The translations under genes were made by a program, and so were the position numbers. A DNA stretch of 64,000 nt. It comes from Hansfordia pulvinata. Taxonomy: Eukaryota; Ascomycota; Sordariomycetes; Xylariales. The stretch is from assembly GCA_006538405.1 (NCBI GenBank), contig BJKQ01000002.1, positions 868,001 through 932,000 of the forward strand. Reading direction: 5' to 3'. The notes below the pieces were generated by a model that was not told the DNA's origin, did no database searches, and was given only the letters and a program-made list of their open reading frames with translations. Below are positions 1 to 12,422 of the stretch, one piece after another (the stretch's first letter is position 1; each line of letters opens with the position of its first letter).

Positions 1-812
1 CCGCAAGACCGGCGAGGCAGGAGACGGCAGGTGGAAATGGCCAGAGAAATGGCTGACAATGCAATGCGGTGCAGCAGTGGCGGTTATCCTGCTTAGACAA
101 TGTCGCTGAGCTTATGGAAAGGAAGGAAACAAGGAGCAAGTCGAAAAGTGGTCACGCGCGAAACCCGTCGCGCTTTGTGATGTGGAAGATGAGGGATGCG
201 GGTTGGCACGCGGTGGGGTGCACGAGAGTGGAAGCGTCAAGCATCGAGGTTGGATGGCTCGTCAGCGCGTCGACCGCGACGGAACGCGCTTTCCTTCCAG
301 GGCAGACTTTAATGGAGCTGCCAGGGCACACATTAGGGAAGCACGGCAGTATACGGAGGTACCTCCATGGGTGATGCCCATGGGTGCATGGCCTCGTACC
401 TCCCTCGTACATGCAGTAGGATGACGGTACGCGTAGGTTTCTGTTATCTTATCTCCCTCTCAAAAGTTTATCTTATCGTGGAAGGGAAAGGGTACTCCCC
501 AGCCTGCGCAGTTCAGTTGGTCCACTGGGCCGTAGCTGCCGCAGGCGGTAGCAGTGCCCAGGCGAGTCGTACTCGTAGCGGAGGCCTTAGTGGGGGACTG
601 GCTGGGCCCCACCTGTCGGAGCTTGCAGCGCTCCAGCGCCCGGCCGTCAACTTTTTTTTCTTCCCAACGCCAAAGTTGAAGCCGCAATCCCAGCATCACG
701 GCGCCGCTCACGAGCGCACCACCACCAGGCCACCTCGCTCTCCAGGCCTGACAGTACTGTCTTCTTGGGCGCCTTAGAAGCACAGATCAGCCCCAACGAC
801 CCTGAAGGCACA
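1..812. other. Left-edge intergenic DNA
   Basis: No reading frame here has protein-like composition. The last ~200 bases are the presumed promoter and leader of the Utp8-like gene that starts at 813. One copy of the dispersed TACTCGTA octamer lies near 570. An 8-T run is near 652. Any gene to the left ends outside the window. Confidence 0.6.
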
Positions 813-3776
813 ATGGCTTCGCATTTCCAGATTCAGAAGCCGTACGTGCTGACGGCTCTGCCGCGCCCCTTCGACCCAGCCACCGGTCGTTATGTTGTCG
901 GCGATGTCTACGGATCGCTTCCCGGGTCCCGAAAGCGCAAGCGCACAGAGTTGACGGTCGGCATTGACGGAGACGCAGTTAACATCTACGATGTAAGTCC
1001 TCACCTCTTGCGGTGATTAGCCGTCTCTTCTCTGCTGCTTCCGCCCGATCACCATGCTGTTTGGTCTCCTGCTCGCCAGCTTGTCCCAGCAAAGTCCTTA
1101 CTGACAACGGCTTGTGCCCTCCAGGTCTCGTCTGCTCGCCTCGTCACATCATACCCCATTCCTCCTCAGACTCGTTTCTGCTGTGCCCCGAGTTCAATCA
1201 GGCGGAAGGAATCCACGACCGCCAAAGGGTTTTCTCGATACACCTATGTCGCAGTGGAGGAAGACTCTGCTCGGCCCAAGATCACTCTCTTCAAGGATGT
1301 TGTAGACGCCTCGGGTGACACTGCATCTACCACACAGTCTTTCCTGCTCGGAGCTGGCAAGGCCGTTGTCTATCTTGGGCCTGTCAACACTCTTCTCCCC
1401 GCCAGGCCTCAAATGCGGTCAGCTCGCGCGAAGACCTCGTTGTCGTCCGCGCCGATGGCGAGGCTCTAGGTCTCGACGCCGAGACTCTGCAAATCAAATG
1501 GACCTCATCCTTTTCGACTCTGTCCAGAGGTGCGACCGGTGCCTACTCGTCAGACTTGGACGGAGCTGCATCCAAGCCCAACTTCCACATCGAATACTGC
1601 TGCGTCGCGTCGGTACACGAGGTCACCCGCGGCATGTTCAACGGCGCCGACGACCTGGTCAACTCGTTCCCTGGAGAGCTCGGTTCTGACAATTCGGACT
1701 CGGAGGTTCTCGTCATGATTTCGACTAGCGGGACGACCCGTCGAACCAACAAGACGTTGCACATCGCCGGCCTTCTCCCGCCTCAGGAGAAAGCTCAGGC
1801 AGCTCAAGGCGCCGCGCTTCTCTACGCGTGCCCGGTGCCCTCTATGGCGCAGGAAGAAGATGAGTCGTCTCCATCTACCTATCGGCTCGATGTTCGATCC
1901 GGGACTCTTCTTCAGCTCCGCGCAGAGACCTTGGCCGTGTACGATTTGAAGTCCAGTCTTGCCCGCATCGCAACCACAATGAAGCTCGACGGGGCCACTT
2001 CTTTCTTGCGTCTCAGCTCTACGTCCATATTGTCTGCAACAGACATGAGGCTCGACATATGCAACCCTCTGTACCGATCTCTGCAAAGCTCCACGCCTAT
2101 CGAGCTGGAGAACCAAATCCAGTCTCAGCGAGACTTGGAAAGCAAGTCGATGAAATCGCAGCTCGTCGCTTACTTCTCGCGCTTGGAGCTCTCGATAGCC
2201 ATTGTCGACAACAGCCTGGTTGCCGTCCAGCTTGAAGCCCCGAAGATGCGATCCAAGAAGCGTCGTGCTGAGGGTCTCTTGATCGATTCAATCGGTCGTG
2301 GTCTGTCTTTGCACGGGCGAAAGGGCGAGTCGGCTCCCAGCCAGGCCCCAAGGGCGGCTCGGCGTTCAGCAACTATCTTCCGGGCTCTTTCAGGGGGAAG
2401 TACTGGGAGACGTGGCTTGCCGACGAGGCCAAGGCGGACGCCTTTGTTGAGAAGGGTGACTTTGAGAGCCTGGAAAGGCTGCTGGCGGACAGATTTGGCA
2501 TCAGGACTGCGGCCGTAGACGACTCCAACGGAACCAAGAAAGAGGGCGCACAGTCAACAGGAGGTCTCTACTGGCAATTGCCCGAGACCCGCACGGGATA
2601 CCCCTACGCCGACCGGCGGTGGATTCTGTACGCCATTCGCCGAGTGTTTCAATGGGCGGAGGAAGACAGCATGGCCGACCCCCAGTCGCCTCGCCTGACT
2701 TGTCAGCTGCCCAAGAGCAACATTCTGAGCTATCTTGTCGACGCTGGCCACCTGACGCTGTCTAACGTCAAATCGGCCTTCCACCTGGGCAATCACAAGG
2801 ACGATCGGGCGGACTGGCTACTGTCTGAGCAGCTGGTCCTCCGGCTGGCCGAGGCCGACCAGGATCTGGAGCTCATCTCGATCTACATCGCGGCCACGAC
2901 TCTCAGCTCCGTCGAGCTGCTTCTCGCCGTGCGGACCATCATGAGAAGTCTTGAGCTCGTCCAGGACCCCAGGAGGCCTCCGCCCAAGCTGCTGGCGGAC
3001 GGGTCGACGGAGGAGCCGGCCGAGGCCGAGGACGGCACCATCGGCATGGAGCTGGACAGCCTGGAGAACGAGATCCAGAAGACGGAGACGCACCTGACGC
3101 GGGATATCCGCAGCCAGGGCCTCAGCGCGGCGTTCACGAAGCTCGGCAAGTGCCCCGGGCGGCGACGATCAAGGCGCTGCAGCACATCTACAAGCCCGAG
3201 GAGATCCTGTCGCTGGTGTACCTGCTGCGCATCGAGCTGGTGCGGGGCCAGTGGACGTCGCGGTACCTGGACGGGGACGACGAGGGGGCCGCGCGGCCCA
3301 ACGACTCGCCGCCGGACGGGGTCATCAAGCTCATCGGCGACCTCCTCGGGCGGTGCGTGGACTCGCTGGGGCTGGGGGGCTGGCTGCTCAACGACGCGGT
3401 GCTGGCGGGCGACGACGGCGACTTTGTGGCGTCGCTCAAGCTGGAGGTCAGCGCGGCGCTCGAGGGCCTGGAGGAGGCCGTGTTCCTGCGCGGGGTGGTC
3501 GGCGAGGCCGTCAAGTACTGCCAGGCCGTGGAGAAGCAGGGGCGGCCGGCGGCGGCGGACCAGCGGGCCGCCGGCACGTCCTCGAAGCCGATCCTGCTGC
3601 ACGTCAAGGAGGCGGGGGACGAGCTGCTGCCGCTGGGCCTCAAGACCAAGTCCAGCAGAGTCGCGGGCACAAAGGTCCGGTCCGGAGGCGAGGTCGTCGA
3701 CCGCACCATGCGCGAGACGGGCCATCTGGTCAGCCAGCAGGTCGGCGCTTACTCGCTGGAGCGGATTGCCATCTAG
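813..3776 (+). CDS. utp8: Utp8-like small-subunit processome (t-UTP) protein, interrupted by frame breaks
   Basis: Probable homologue of Utp8, a nucleolar t-UTP/U3 snoRNP subunit needed for rDNA transcription and 18S pre-rRNA processing. Exon 1 is 813–992 and begins MASHFQIQKPYVLTALPRP. It is followed by a 132-nt intron (993–1124, GTAAGT...CCAG). Exon 2 continues with SSARLVTSYPIPPQTRFC and ITLFKDV, patterns I associate with the N-terminal propeller of fungal Utp8. The C-terminus, VGAYSLERIAI, also fits the family. The full product would be about 940 aa. The frame breaks three times: about 1375–1420, about 2270–2330 and about 3150–3162. Protein-like sequence continues in another frame after each break, and each is explained by one missing base. 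The first could instead be a very short intron of 38–41 nt. The family call comes from remembered patterns and has not been checked by a search. Confidence 0.68.
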
Positions 3777-5059
3777 GGACAGGGGCCTCGCGCGCGTGTC
3801 TTCCTGCGACGGCGCAATATCAGGGGGAGGCTGCGAGGCGCCGACCGGCTGAGGATGTTGTATATAAGCAAAAGAAGCGAAAGTGTGCAAATAGTACCTA
3901 CTTGAGGTATGCCTATTTCGGACTGCTACGTGGTTTCGTGTCCATGTCTCGCTGTGACTGCGCCGTGATATGTTGCCGCGGTGCCGTCGGTGAACGCACA
4001 ACTGCGACGTCGCCGCCAACAACAACCACCACCACCGAGGTCTTGCCTGCACATGTCGGCACAGTTCCCACGCTCTCGCAACGGACAGGCGTGCGGAGAG
4101 GCAATGGGAGGCGCGGGAGCCAGAGTCGCCCTCGACGCCGCCCCAGCCGGGGGGGGGGGCTGTGCTTGGCGTTACAAAGTCCTGGTGGGAGGGGGTTTCT
4201 ACGGGCCTGCTTTCTGGAGGCGGGAGGCGAAGTGTACATGGAGCCTGAGTAGAGAGAAGACGACAATGCTAAAGAGCGGCTTTTGGATCTCGTGCTCATT
4301 GCCAGCTTGGCCGACATCTATCGACGCGCGCCACAAGCTACCTACCCTTACTCGACTGGTGAGTGTACCTACCCAAGTTGAAATAGGGGCCTCGGGTAGC
4401 TCAAGTGAGCATGCAGCCACTCTCTCGGCCCGGTGTTCTTTCATAACCTTATCGTTCCCGCCTTCTACTTTTATTACGTGGGCAGGAGAATGGATCGAAG
4501 TCGACCCGTCGTGGGGGGTAGGGGCGCGAAAGTCGCCTCCCAGCCAAGAGCGCGGGTCAGACCGGACGAGAGAGCCGGCAGCACCACCATGTGTCTCTCT
4601 CTGTACTCTAGGCACGATACTCGCACGAGTAATGTACGCACCGTACTGCGCACCCGGATGTGTTGCCGTCCTGAAGGACCAGCCCGCGTTTCAGTTGCCT
4701 CCCGGGCCCCCGGGAGCGGGAAGGAAGGGTTTGCCTGTTCCGTTTCCTCCGCCCAACCCGCTTGCACCCCACTCGGCATGCATCGCCAACCCACGCCAGC
4801 CTGATAAGGCCGCACGAGCAACTCGTACAGTTGGGCGGCCCATAGCACGGAACGGAGAGAGAAAAGACACCCGTGCGTGGGTGGCACGCATCATCCTCTA
4901 GACTCCGAGGGACAGCCCGCCCGGCCGGTGGTCCACGGAGCTGGGAGAGAGGGAGAGCTGGCTACGGCCTACAGGCGGTGCGATCCTGAGCGATCTGGCC
5001 TTACATGGCAGCCGTCAGCCACAGCAATAGGTATATCTGGCGACAACGATGAGAACAAC

Positions 5060-5064
5060 GATGA

Positions 5065-5098
<34 letters not shown>

Positions 5099-5108
5099 GG
5101 TGGTGGTG
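5060..5108. repeat. Compound GAT then GGT microsatellite
   Basis: About eight GAT/ATG units run directly into about eight GGT units. The tract lies in non-coding DNA. Confidence 0.9.
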
Positions 5109-6160
5109 ACTGAATTTATCAGCGGCGACGGGCGCGGCGCCAAAAAGACAAAAGGAGAAAAGAGGGCGTTCCTTCGCTCTCTCGAAACGGCCGACGAGAT
5201 GGATACCACTCCACTCCACCACCATCGTCTTTGTCCGCGCCCCAGTTTTGCCCGCTCCCGCGATTCCTCCCAGCGAACCTCACCGGCCCTCTCACGCCTC
5301 TCACCTGCGAGTCGACTCTTCCCTTGGGACAACGGGTCCTCCCCTTTTCCTCGCAACCCATTGTCTGCGTTGCGGCGTATCGTCGGTATTATTGGGCGGC
5401 TCCGGAGGCGATTCTTCTTCTTCTTTTTTATTATTATTTGGTGCGGCAACGCGGAGCCAAGCATGGGGTACGAATAATTCTTCCACGGTCCCTGGTGCGA
5501 CTTTTCGAGTTTCCCATTGGGCGGACTCGCTGTTTCATCGAAAAGAGAGCCTTGCAGAGTCCGCTGATCAACGCCTGGCCTTCCTTGCAGGTGGATGGCA
5601 TTCTCCCCCCTGGCATGTACTCGTAGCCTGTTGGCACCGGAGGGATCCTTAGACACAACCTGTCAGCTCGGTGAGCCGGCATCAGAGGAGCGAAGACGTG
5701 TGCAGCCGCGCAGCCATGCAGCCCGCAGCGGGTGTTCATGCATCGGCCTCCCTCGCCGATCTGCCGCACGCAGTGATGCCCCGTCAGCCTCTCGGCCGCC
5801 GGGCCCTGTGGTGGGTGTGCTGTGTCTCTGGCACTCTCTGGCCGTGACCTGCCCGATCTCATGCGAGATACGATATGGGTAGATTGGCCAGGGTGGAAAG
5901 GGGGGAGGGGGATCGGCAATGTAGGCCGGCAGTGCGCGTACGAGACCATGCAGACTGCAAACGCGCACATCTCATCATGCAGATGTGCCCCAACCCCCTC
6001 CCTCCGTTCACAAAGCCGTTGCTCTGTGTGTGTCCCGCCTGCCCGGCTTCCTTTCGCAGAATGATAGTGGACGAGGCGGGACACAGAGGCTGGATGAGCA
6101 GCTGGCAAACCCCGGAACCTCGGCGACAACTGCGCCCCAGTAACTGCCCCCTTCCTGAAT

Positions 6161-6165
6161 CTCTC

Positions 6166-6203
<38 letters not shown>

Positions 6204-6206
6204 TCT
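6161..6206. repeat. CT dinucleotide tract
   Basis: A 46-bp tract of CT repeats with one A and one extra C. A (GGC)n tract (6310–6340) and a short CA tract (about 6363–6378) follow within 220 bp. Confidence 0.9.
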
Positions 6207-6900
6207 TGTGTATCATGACCTCCTCCCACCCCCTGATTCTACCCCAGAACGAAACGTCCAGTGGCGCGCCCACTCCGCGGCCAAGGAAACCTGCGACCCC
6301 GACAGAAGAGGCGGCGGCGGCGGCGGCGGCGGCGGCGGGGAGACGAGGCGTCTGGCAAGGCAGACACACACACACACAAGAGGCCCTGGGTGGCGGGCGC
6401 CGCGCAATCTCTCCCAACTCGGCTCTTTCGAAAAGGGCTTTGACGCGGTTATGTGTACATACAACACACACACACGAGGTTTTCGGGTGGCGTCGTCCGC
6501 GCGCCACGTTGAGCGGGAGAAAGCTCCGGGGGGCCGTTTCATCGGTGGGAAAAAAAGCGTCTGGGTGGCTGTGGGGTGTGGAACTTTGTGTGGAAGGGGA
6601 ATGGGAAACGCCGGTCCCTCCCCTTTCTTCTTTTTCTTTTCGTTCGGGGGTGCGAGGTTTCTCGAATTTGGGGGGAGGAAGGTCACAAGTGGCTTGCTAA
6701 CTACGATTACACCCCGCCACCACGGTCGACGGAATCTCGAGGACGCGAGTTGGAGGCTCAAGGTAAGCACCCAGTGGAAGTGGAAGGGATCCGTAAAGGC
6801 AGAAGAGAACCAAAGACGACCTCTCTCGCGGCTCTGGGCAGAGCAAGGGAGGGATGGGGGGCGAGTGGGAAGCACGGCAGGTATCGTGATGCCCCCCCAA

Positions 6901-6930
6901 GTGCAGACGTGCAGACGTGCAGACGTGCAG
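6901..6930. repeat. Octamer tandem repeat GTGCAGAC
   Basis: Almost four perfect copies of the 8-bp unit GTGCAGAC in non-coding DNA. Confidence 0.85.
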
Positions 6931-7123
6931 GCACGTTGGCAGCTTGGGCCAAGGAGCCGGGTTACCCACAGCGGGTAGATCAGGCGATCGCCCGAGTCCA
7001 TCCTGCTGCACGCATGTACGCGTAGAGTGCGGTGCGTACCTTGGGTTTGTACGTGCTCAGTTTAATCTATTCTCGGCAACCCTTTAATCAACCGCGATAG
7101 ATTGCCGTGGCTGGGAGGCGCGC

Positions 7124-7146
7124 GGGGGGGGGGGGGGGGGGGGGGG
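7124..7146. repeat. Poly-G tract (23 G)
   Basis: An uninterrupted run of 23 G. It is one of six long G or C homopolymers in the window. Its true length is uncertain in any sequence assembly. Confidence 0.9.
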
Positions 7147-8186
7147 AGACAAGAGCCGGGCGTGAAGAGAAAGAAAATAGAAGAAGAAGCAGGTGGGTAA
7201 CCAACCAGAGCACGGCCTGGCCCCGACCGACATTGCGCCTCCATCTTGCGCGCGCCATGGCATGATCTGCCCCCCCCCGCCCGCGCCTCCTCGAGGATGA
7301 CCGAGAGAGACCCCGTGGTCGTAGGTTCTGGTTCGGTCGGGCTCTTCTCCAGTCGAAGCCGTCGCGGAATCTGGAGGTGCCGAGCGGGCGGAGAGGTCCC
7401 ATCCAGACCGCCGCCTGCGAGGTGGTTGGGTCTGATTGCCCGACATGGACGGGGTGATCGGCGATATACAAGCTCCAAGACGAGGGGCTCAGGCCCTGGA
7501 CGCCACCCCGCGGGAGGGAGAGACCCTGCACCGGTGCATGCGTCGTTGTCGTCGTCGTCGTCTTTGTTGTCGCCGTCGTCGGCGGCGGCGGCAGGAGGGC
7601 GGGAATGCCCTCAACTTCCCGACTGCCTTCCTGTTCCAGCACCTCCCGCGTGGGGAAAAGGGGGGAGCAGAGATTCTTTCTCTTGACCGCTGTACATACT
7701 ACTCGTGACGATCGAGCTAGCCTTCCGCCCTCTTGCCCCCTCCCCCTCTCCCCTCTCAACGATATTTGCATGGCGTGACACGAGGCTGGGCTGAGATGCA
7801 ATCTACTTGGGAGCATGCAGAGGACGCCGTGCATGCTCGTACATGCGTGCGCAGAGCCACGCCACGCCGACGTCCAGTTGGGGTGGGAAGAGCCGGTGTG
7901 CTTGCGTGTGGACATCGGATTGGACCACTTCCCATGGCCGGCCGCATCGAGTACGTGCAGGCGAGGCGAGGCTGGTGGTCCAGCATTCGGCTCGTCCAAC
8001 TTTTCGCGTTTCGGCCTCGAGTTTTCCCCGCTCTGGTGGTTGCGATGTTCCTCCTTTGCTACGCTCCGCTGTGGCTGCATGACATCTGGAGCGACACGAT
8101 CTATCAAGGCATACCTACAGATTGACCGGCAGTGCCGGGGCAACGCCGGCCGGGCGCCGAGGTGGGAGGGGACGCATGGATAAATG

Positions 8187-8250
8187 CAACGACAACAATA
8201 ACAACAACAGCAGCAGCAACAGCAGCAACAAAAACAGTAACAGAAGCAAC
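8187..8250. repeat. AAC/AGC trinucleotide tract
   Basis: A mixed (AAC)n/(AGC)n imperfect microsatellite in non-coding DNA. Confidence 0.8.
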
Positions 8251-9431
8251 AACACGCGATCTCGTGGCATGTTTTCAATGCGGGCGTGAGCTGCCATTGC
8301 TTGGTTGCTTGTGCTCTGCATGGCTGACAAGCAACATCCCCAACATTGAAGCCTGGCCGGTTGCATGAACGGTAGGGTTCCAAGGGCTGCCCAGGGGCGT
8401 TTCCAGGGGTGGCCGAAGGAGCACTGACGTTCAGGGTGTGCGGCGTGTTGATTGACCGGACCGGGCCCCAGCTGGCCAAGGGAATGGAAGTACCTGAGAT
8501 ACCTGCAAAGTCGGGTTGTGGGCTTCTTTCCTGCCAGTCGACGGGTACGGGTACATAAAGTACCTACCTTAGGTACGAGTACAGCGCGCACGCCAGACCC
8601 AGGGAGGAGACGTAGAAGCGAAGCGAAGCGGAAGAAACAGAAGAATTCAAGTGACATGACACGATTCGATATGTCGTCAGATATATGAGGGTCGATGCGC
8701 CGGGGTCCCCATGGATTTGATGAGCCATGCCCGGGCTCGCCTCGCACATGAGAGTGCCGGTGTCGTTGGGCAGAGCTTCCATCGCCGGGCACTCGCTCCC
8801 CGGCCCGACCAAGAGCGGCTGCTCCAACGGTTCGTCGTCGGCAACATGCCGTAAGGTCAATCATGCGTACGAGTACATGAACTGCTCGGCATTGGAGAGG
8901 GCCTACAGGACCCATGATGGATCTGGATACGAGTACCGTATCCGTGAGGTGAGGGGCTCACAGGGCCCAGTGTTGGTTGGCGGTGACGGACCCGGCCGGG
9001 AGGTTCAGAGATACGAGTACATCTACCTGGTAACCTAAGCGGCGGGGCCTGCGTCATGCAGGTGCAGCGCCCCATTGCGGCGGCTCTGATTGGCTCTGGG
9101 TGCCCCCAGTCGTTCGACCTGATGAACGACCCTGACGAGCAGGCCTGTGTGGTGCCCCGACTGGAATCTTGCAGATGGACCCAATGGCCCTGTGAGTCCC
9201 TGATCAGCGCCCTACGCACGCACTGGCGCGCCGGGCAGACACCTGCAGTAGCTTCCATCCGGCCTTCTAGCGTCCCCTGTCGCGCCGCCGAGTTCACGCG
9301 TAGATTCACCCCTCTCCAGTCACGGACACATGCGCGCACCGGTCGTCCCGGGCGTGCCTGGCGCATCATGGAACAACATCGATTGCGTTGTTTTGGGGTC
9401 GCGATGTTCATTTACCCAAGGTGCCTTAGGT

Positions 9432-9455
9432 ACCTACATCCAATTGGATGTAGGT
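9432..9455. repeat. 24-bp perfect palindrome
   Basis: The half-site ACCTACATCCAA is followed at once by its exact reverse complement, with no spacer. It overlaps a TTAGGTACCTA motif. It could form a hairpin or bind a symmetric dimer. It is too short and isolated to call a terminator. Confidence 0.85.
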
Positions 9456-9660
9456 CGGGTCTGGTACTTCTTTTCTAACGTCAATTGCAGGACAGGTAGG
9501 TGCAGGTGCAGGCTGCGTGCCATCACCATCCCCGATAGATGGATTCCCTTGCGCGATCCCGCCGCCATCGAGCCACTCCCGTCGCCCGCCCGTCGCACGC
9601 GCCACGCTGCGTAGGTACGTACGAGAACGCCCCAGACAACCACCACATGCAAGAGCACAG

Positions 9661-9697
9661 CCCAGCCCAGCCCAGCCCAGCCCAGCCCAGCCCAGCC
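9661..9697. repeat. CCCAG pentamer array
   Basis: About seven perfect tandem copies of the 5-bp unit CCCAG. Confidence 0.9.
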
Positions 9698-9913
9698 GCC
9701 TCAGTGACCAACCCTCCTCGCACAGAGAGGACGCCAGCAGGGGTGTCGGTGACGCGAGGGCGCCAGTGGCCCGTGGGCCTGGTTGGGCTGATCGGCCAGC
9801 CGTTGGAGCAGCCGAGCTCTGCGCCGCCCTGGATCTCCATGATGACATGGGCGCCCGCCCAATACGTCACTGCCATCGCCATCTAACTGCATCCAGGTAA
9901 GGTGAGATACGAG

Positions 9914-9978
9914 TACAGGCAGACAGGCAGACAGGCAGACAGGCAGACAGGCAGACAGGCAGACAGGCAGACAGGCAG
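9914..9978. repeat. AGACAGGC octamer array
   Basis: About eight tandem copies of an 8-bp unit. The array abuts one copy of the dispersed TACGAGTA motif (9907–9916). Confidence 0.9.
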
Positions 9979-11386
9979 GCATTGAGGCATTGAGGCAGAC
10001 AGACACTGCCCGTCAACCACGACACCCGCGGCCGACTCTCTGTGCAACACGGGATCCCAGAATTGGCCTCAATGCTCGCCCACGTGTACCTCGGGCGCTC
10101 GACTGGCCTTGAACCCGGCCTGGCTTTCAATGGCTCGTCTGATCTCTGTACCAGGAGGTGCAGGTACTCGTACTCTTGGAGGTGAGCGGCTTTTTGGGGA
10201 GTCTGGAGTACCTCAGGTAGGTAGGTCCAGTACTGTAGTTTTACTCGCGCACCATCGCCGGGGTCGTCGGGGCGCGATCCAGACCGCGGTACGAGTAAAC
10301 ATCATCGTCATCACCCCTAATCACCCGCCCGGGGGGCCGCTGGGCCGCTTGGGCAAGCACACAAGGTCATCCCAGCCTCGCCCGATCGGCTGCCTTGGTC
10401 GCGGCCGGGCTGCGGCGCCCTCGCAACATCAGACGGACCGGCGGGCGACACGGTCAATGTTGTACTCGTACATAGGTATGGATGACAATCCACAAAAGCG
10501 TCCCCTTTTCATTTCATGCAACGGGGCTGGGCGCAATGCAGACCCAGCGGGCGGCGCGGGGCAAAGCCTCGTCAGTCAGGATGCCCCCCCGTCCGACTTT
10601 GGATGGAGCCGAGCCATTTGGGAAGGAAGAAGTGTGGCCGCGATCCTCCTCTCCTGGCCAGGCGGCGCACCAAGGGAGAGGAGAGGCAGAAGAGAGAGAT
10701 CGGGCTAGCTTGGATTGGCCTTGAGGTCCAGTCCGGCCGGTTCTGTGGACGACACGACACAATCGCTTGTCTTGTCCGCCGTGGGTGGTCCCGTGCCGTG
10801 TTCGATCCTACCACCGCCCATGATCCCATCCGTCTCGACCTGCTGCAAGTACCGACGACCAGGCTTGGCCGCCATTGTCTTTCTGAGTGCCGGATCTTTG
10901 CCCTCACATCCTCCCGCCAGAGACCAACCACCGCCATCGCAATACCACTTGCACCACCACAGCCACCACCACCACCACCACACCACCACCACCAGCAATA
11001 CCAAAAAGAAACCAGCAGCAATCACAACAATATCAAGCTCCCGTTCTTTGGCCCAGAGTTGGCCCGCCTCTGTTCCAAGCAGAGTGCCCTGGCCCGTGCA
11101 GCTGCCCACCTCGCGCCCTCTCCACGTCCATCCACCGTCCCCATCCCCATTTGTACCCACCCCCTTCCCAGCACCAGGAGCGGAGGCCCGAGAATATTGA
11201 GAACTGCCACGCTACTACATATGTAAACCCTCCTGCACCTCTCCTTTCTCCAACGCTTCCCGGGAAAAGAGAGGGAAAAGGGATACCCGCCCATTACCAG
11301 CAAACCGCGCACCCTAACCACGGCAACCAAGTTGCACCTGCAACGAGTACCTACGGAGTACGGTGGCGCCAATACGACACTGACCT

Positions 11387-11408
11387 CCCCCCCCCCCCCC
11401 CCCCCCCC
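11387..11408. repeat. Poly-C tract (22 C)
   Basis: An uninterrupted C run, about 1 kb upstream of the gene at 12423. Confidence 0.9.
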
Positions 11409-12422
11409 ACATCCATCCACCCACCACTCTGGGGTGCATGTCCCCCGGTACCCGCGGAGTACTTGTAGGGCCTCCTCAGGCGCGCACCCGCGTACCCGCG
11501 ACAGACCATCGGATCCATCCATCGAGGGTTGCCAGCTTAGGTGGTACCTTGGGTTGTTTGTTGTAAACGCGAGCCTGGGGAAGGGACGAAGCCTGGCCTC
11601 GCTCTTGCCTCAGCTACGAGTACATCTCATCTGCATCGAACCAACATTGAAACCCCGGCTCGCGTACCTTCCAGAGTTGCGCGGCCTTGCTCGCCCATCG
11701 CCATCAGCCGCCCGTCCATCGCCATCAGCCGCCCGCCCATCGCCGCCGACGCCCCATCGCCGTTCGCATCCCTCCCCGGCCCATCCCCGTCCCACATGTT
11801 GTCATTGGATCTTCCTGCCTAGTCCCGCCCACCACCACCACCTCCTGCTCTTATTATACCCTGCCTTGAAACACTGCGCCGAAGCCCAGAGGCAAATAGC
11901 CCTCTCGCTGCTCACCTCACCTCACCCGCCCTCGCCCAACACCTCCCTCTCCCATTCCCATTCCAACCCATGCTGTCTGGCTCGCCGGACTTTGCCTCCT
12001 TCACCGAGCCCAGCCAGCCAGCCAGCCAGCCTTTCTCACCCCCGTGAACCACAGCCCACCACCGCCCGCGCCCACGCAAGCGCAAGCGTCCGTCCTTGCC
12101 ACCGCCCCGCTATTCCCAGGCTCGGCGCTGCTCTTCCGCTTCCCGCTTTTAGATCACACCAGTGGCGACCCCTTACGACAAACTTAAGCCTGCTGCCGCC
12201 TTCGCGCCCTCCTCTGTGCCCCGGCCTTCTGTCTTGCCGCCTGTGACCGACCCTGAGCTGGTCTTCCACTCTTCACCTTCGAAACTGCAAGCAGAACCTC
12301 ATTCTTGCTCTGGCCGGATCCAAGAGCCCGGGACTGCGTTCCCATCCTAATCGCACCTGCAGCCACGCGGCCATTCTTCACCGTGCTGAATATCCAGGCT
12401 GAGATCAGAAGACGGCTGCGCC

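Larger units (their letters stand above)
3777..12422. other. 8.6 kb gene-free, GC-rich region
   Basis: No convincing gene on either strand. Long open frames exist (for example 7088–8479 on minus and 11332–12246 on plus), but they run through simple repeats and are Cys-, Pro- or Arg-rich without domain-like sequence. The region holds GAT/GGT, CT, GGC, CA and AAC/AGC microsatellites, a G23 and a C22 tract, CCCAG and AGACAGGC arrays, and a 24-bp perfect palindrome. Eleven copies of TACGAGTA/TACTCGTA fall in 5.6–11.7 kb. The last ~500 bases are C/T-rich and are probably the promoter and leader of the gene at 12423. Confidence 0.6.

Noticed and set aside
5875..6978. A 367-codon open frame on plus
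   Set aside because: It crosses the CT, GGC and CA microsatellites (giving Ser/Leu and Gly runs) and has no protein-like segment.
7088..8479. A 463-codon open frame on minus
   Set aside because: It runs through the G23 tract and the AAC/AGC microsatellite (giving a poly-Cys run), has no domain-like segment, and overlaps other equally open frames.
11332..12246. A 304-codon open frame on plus
   Set aside because: It is mostly Pro/Ser/His from C-rich tandem repeats and the C22 tract. It lies in the leader of the gene at 12423.
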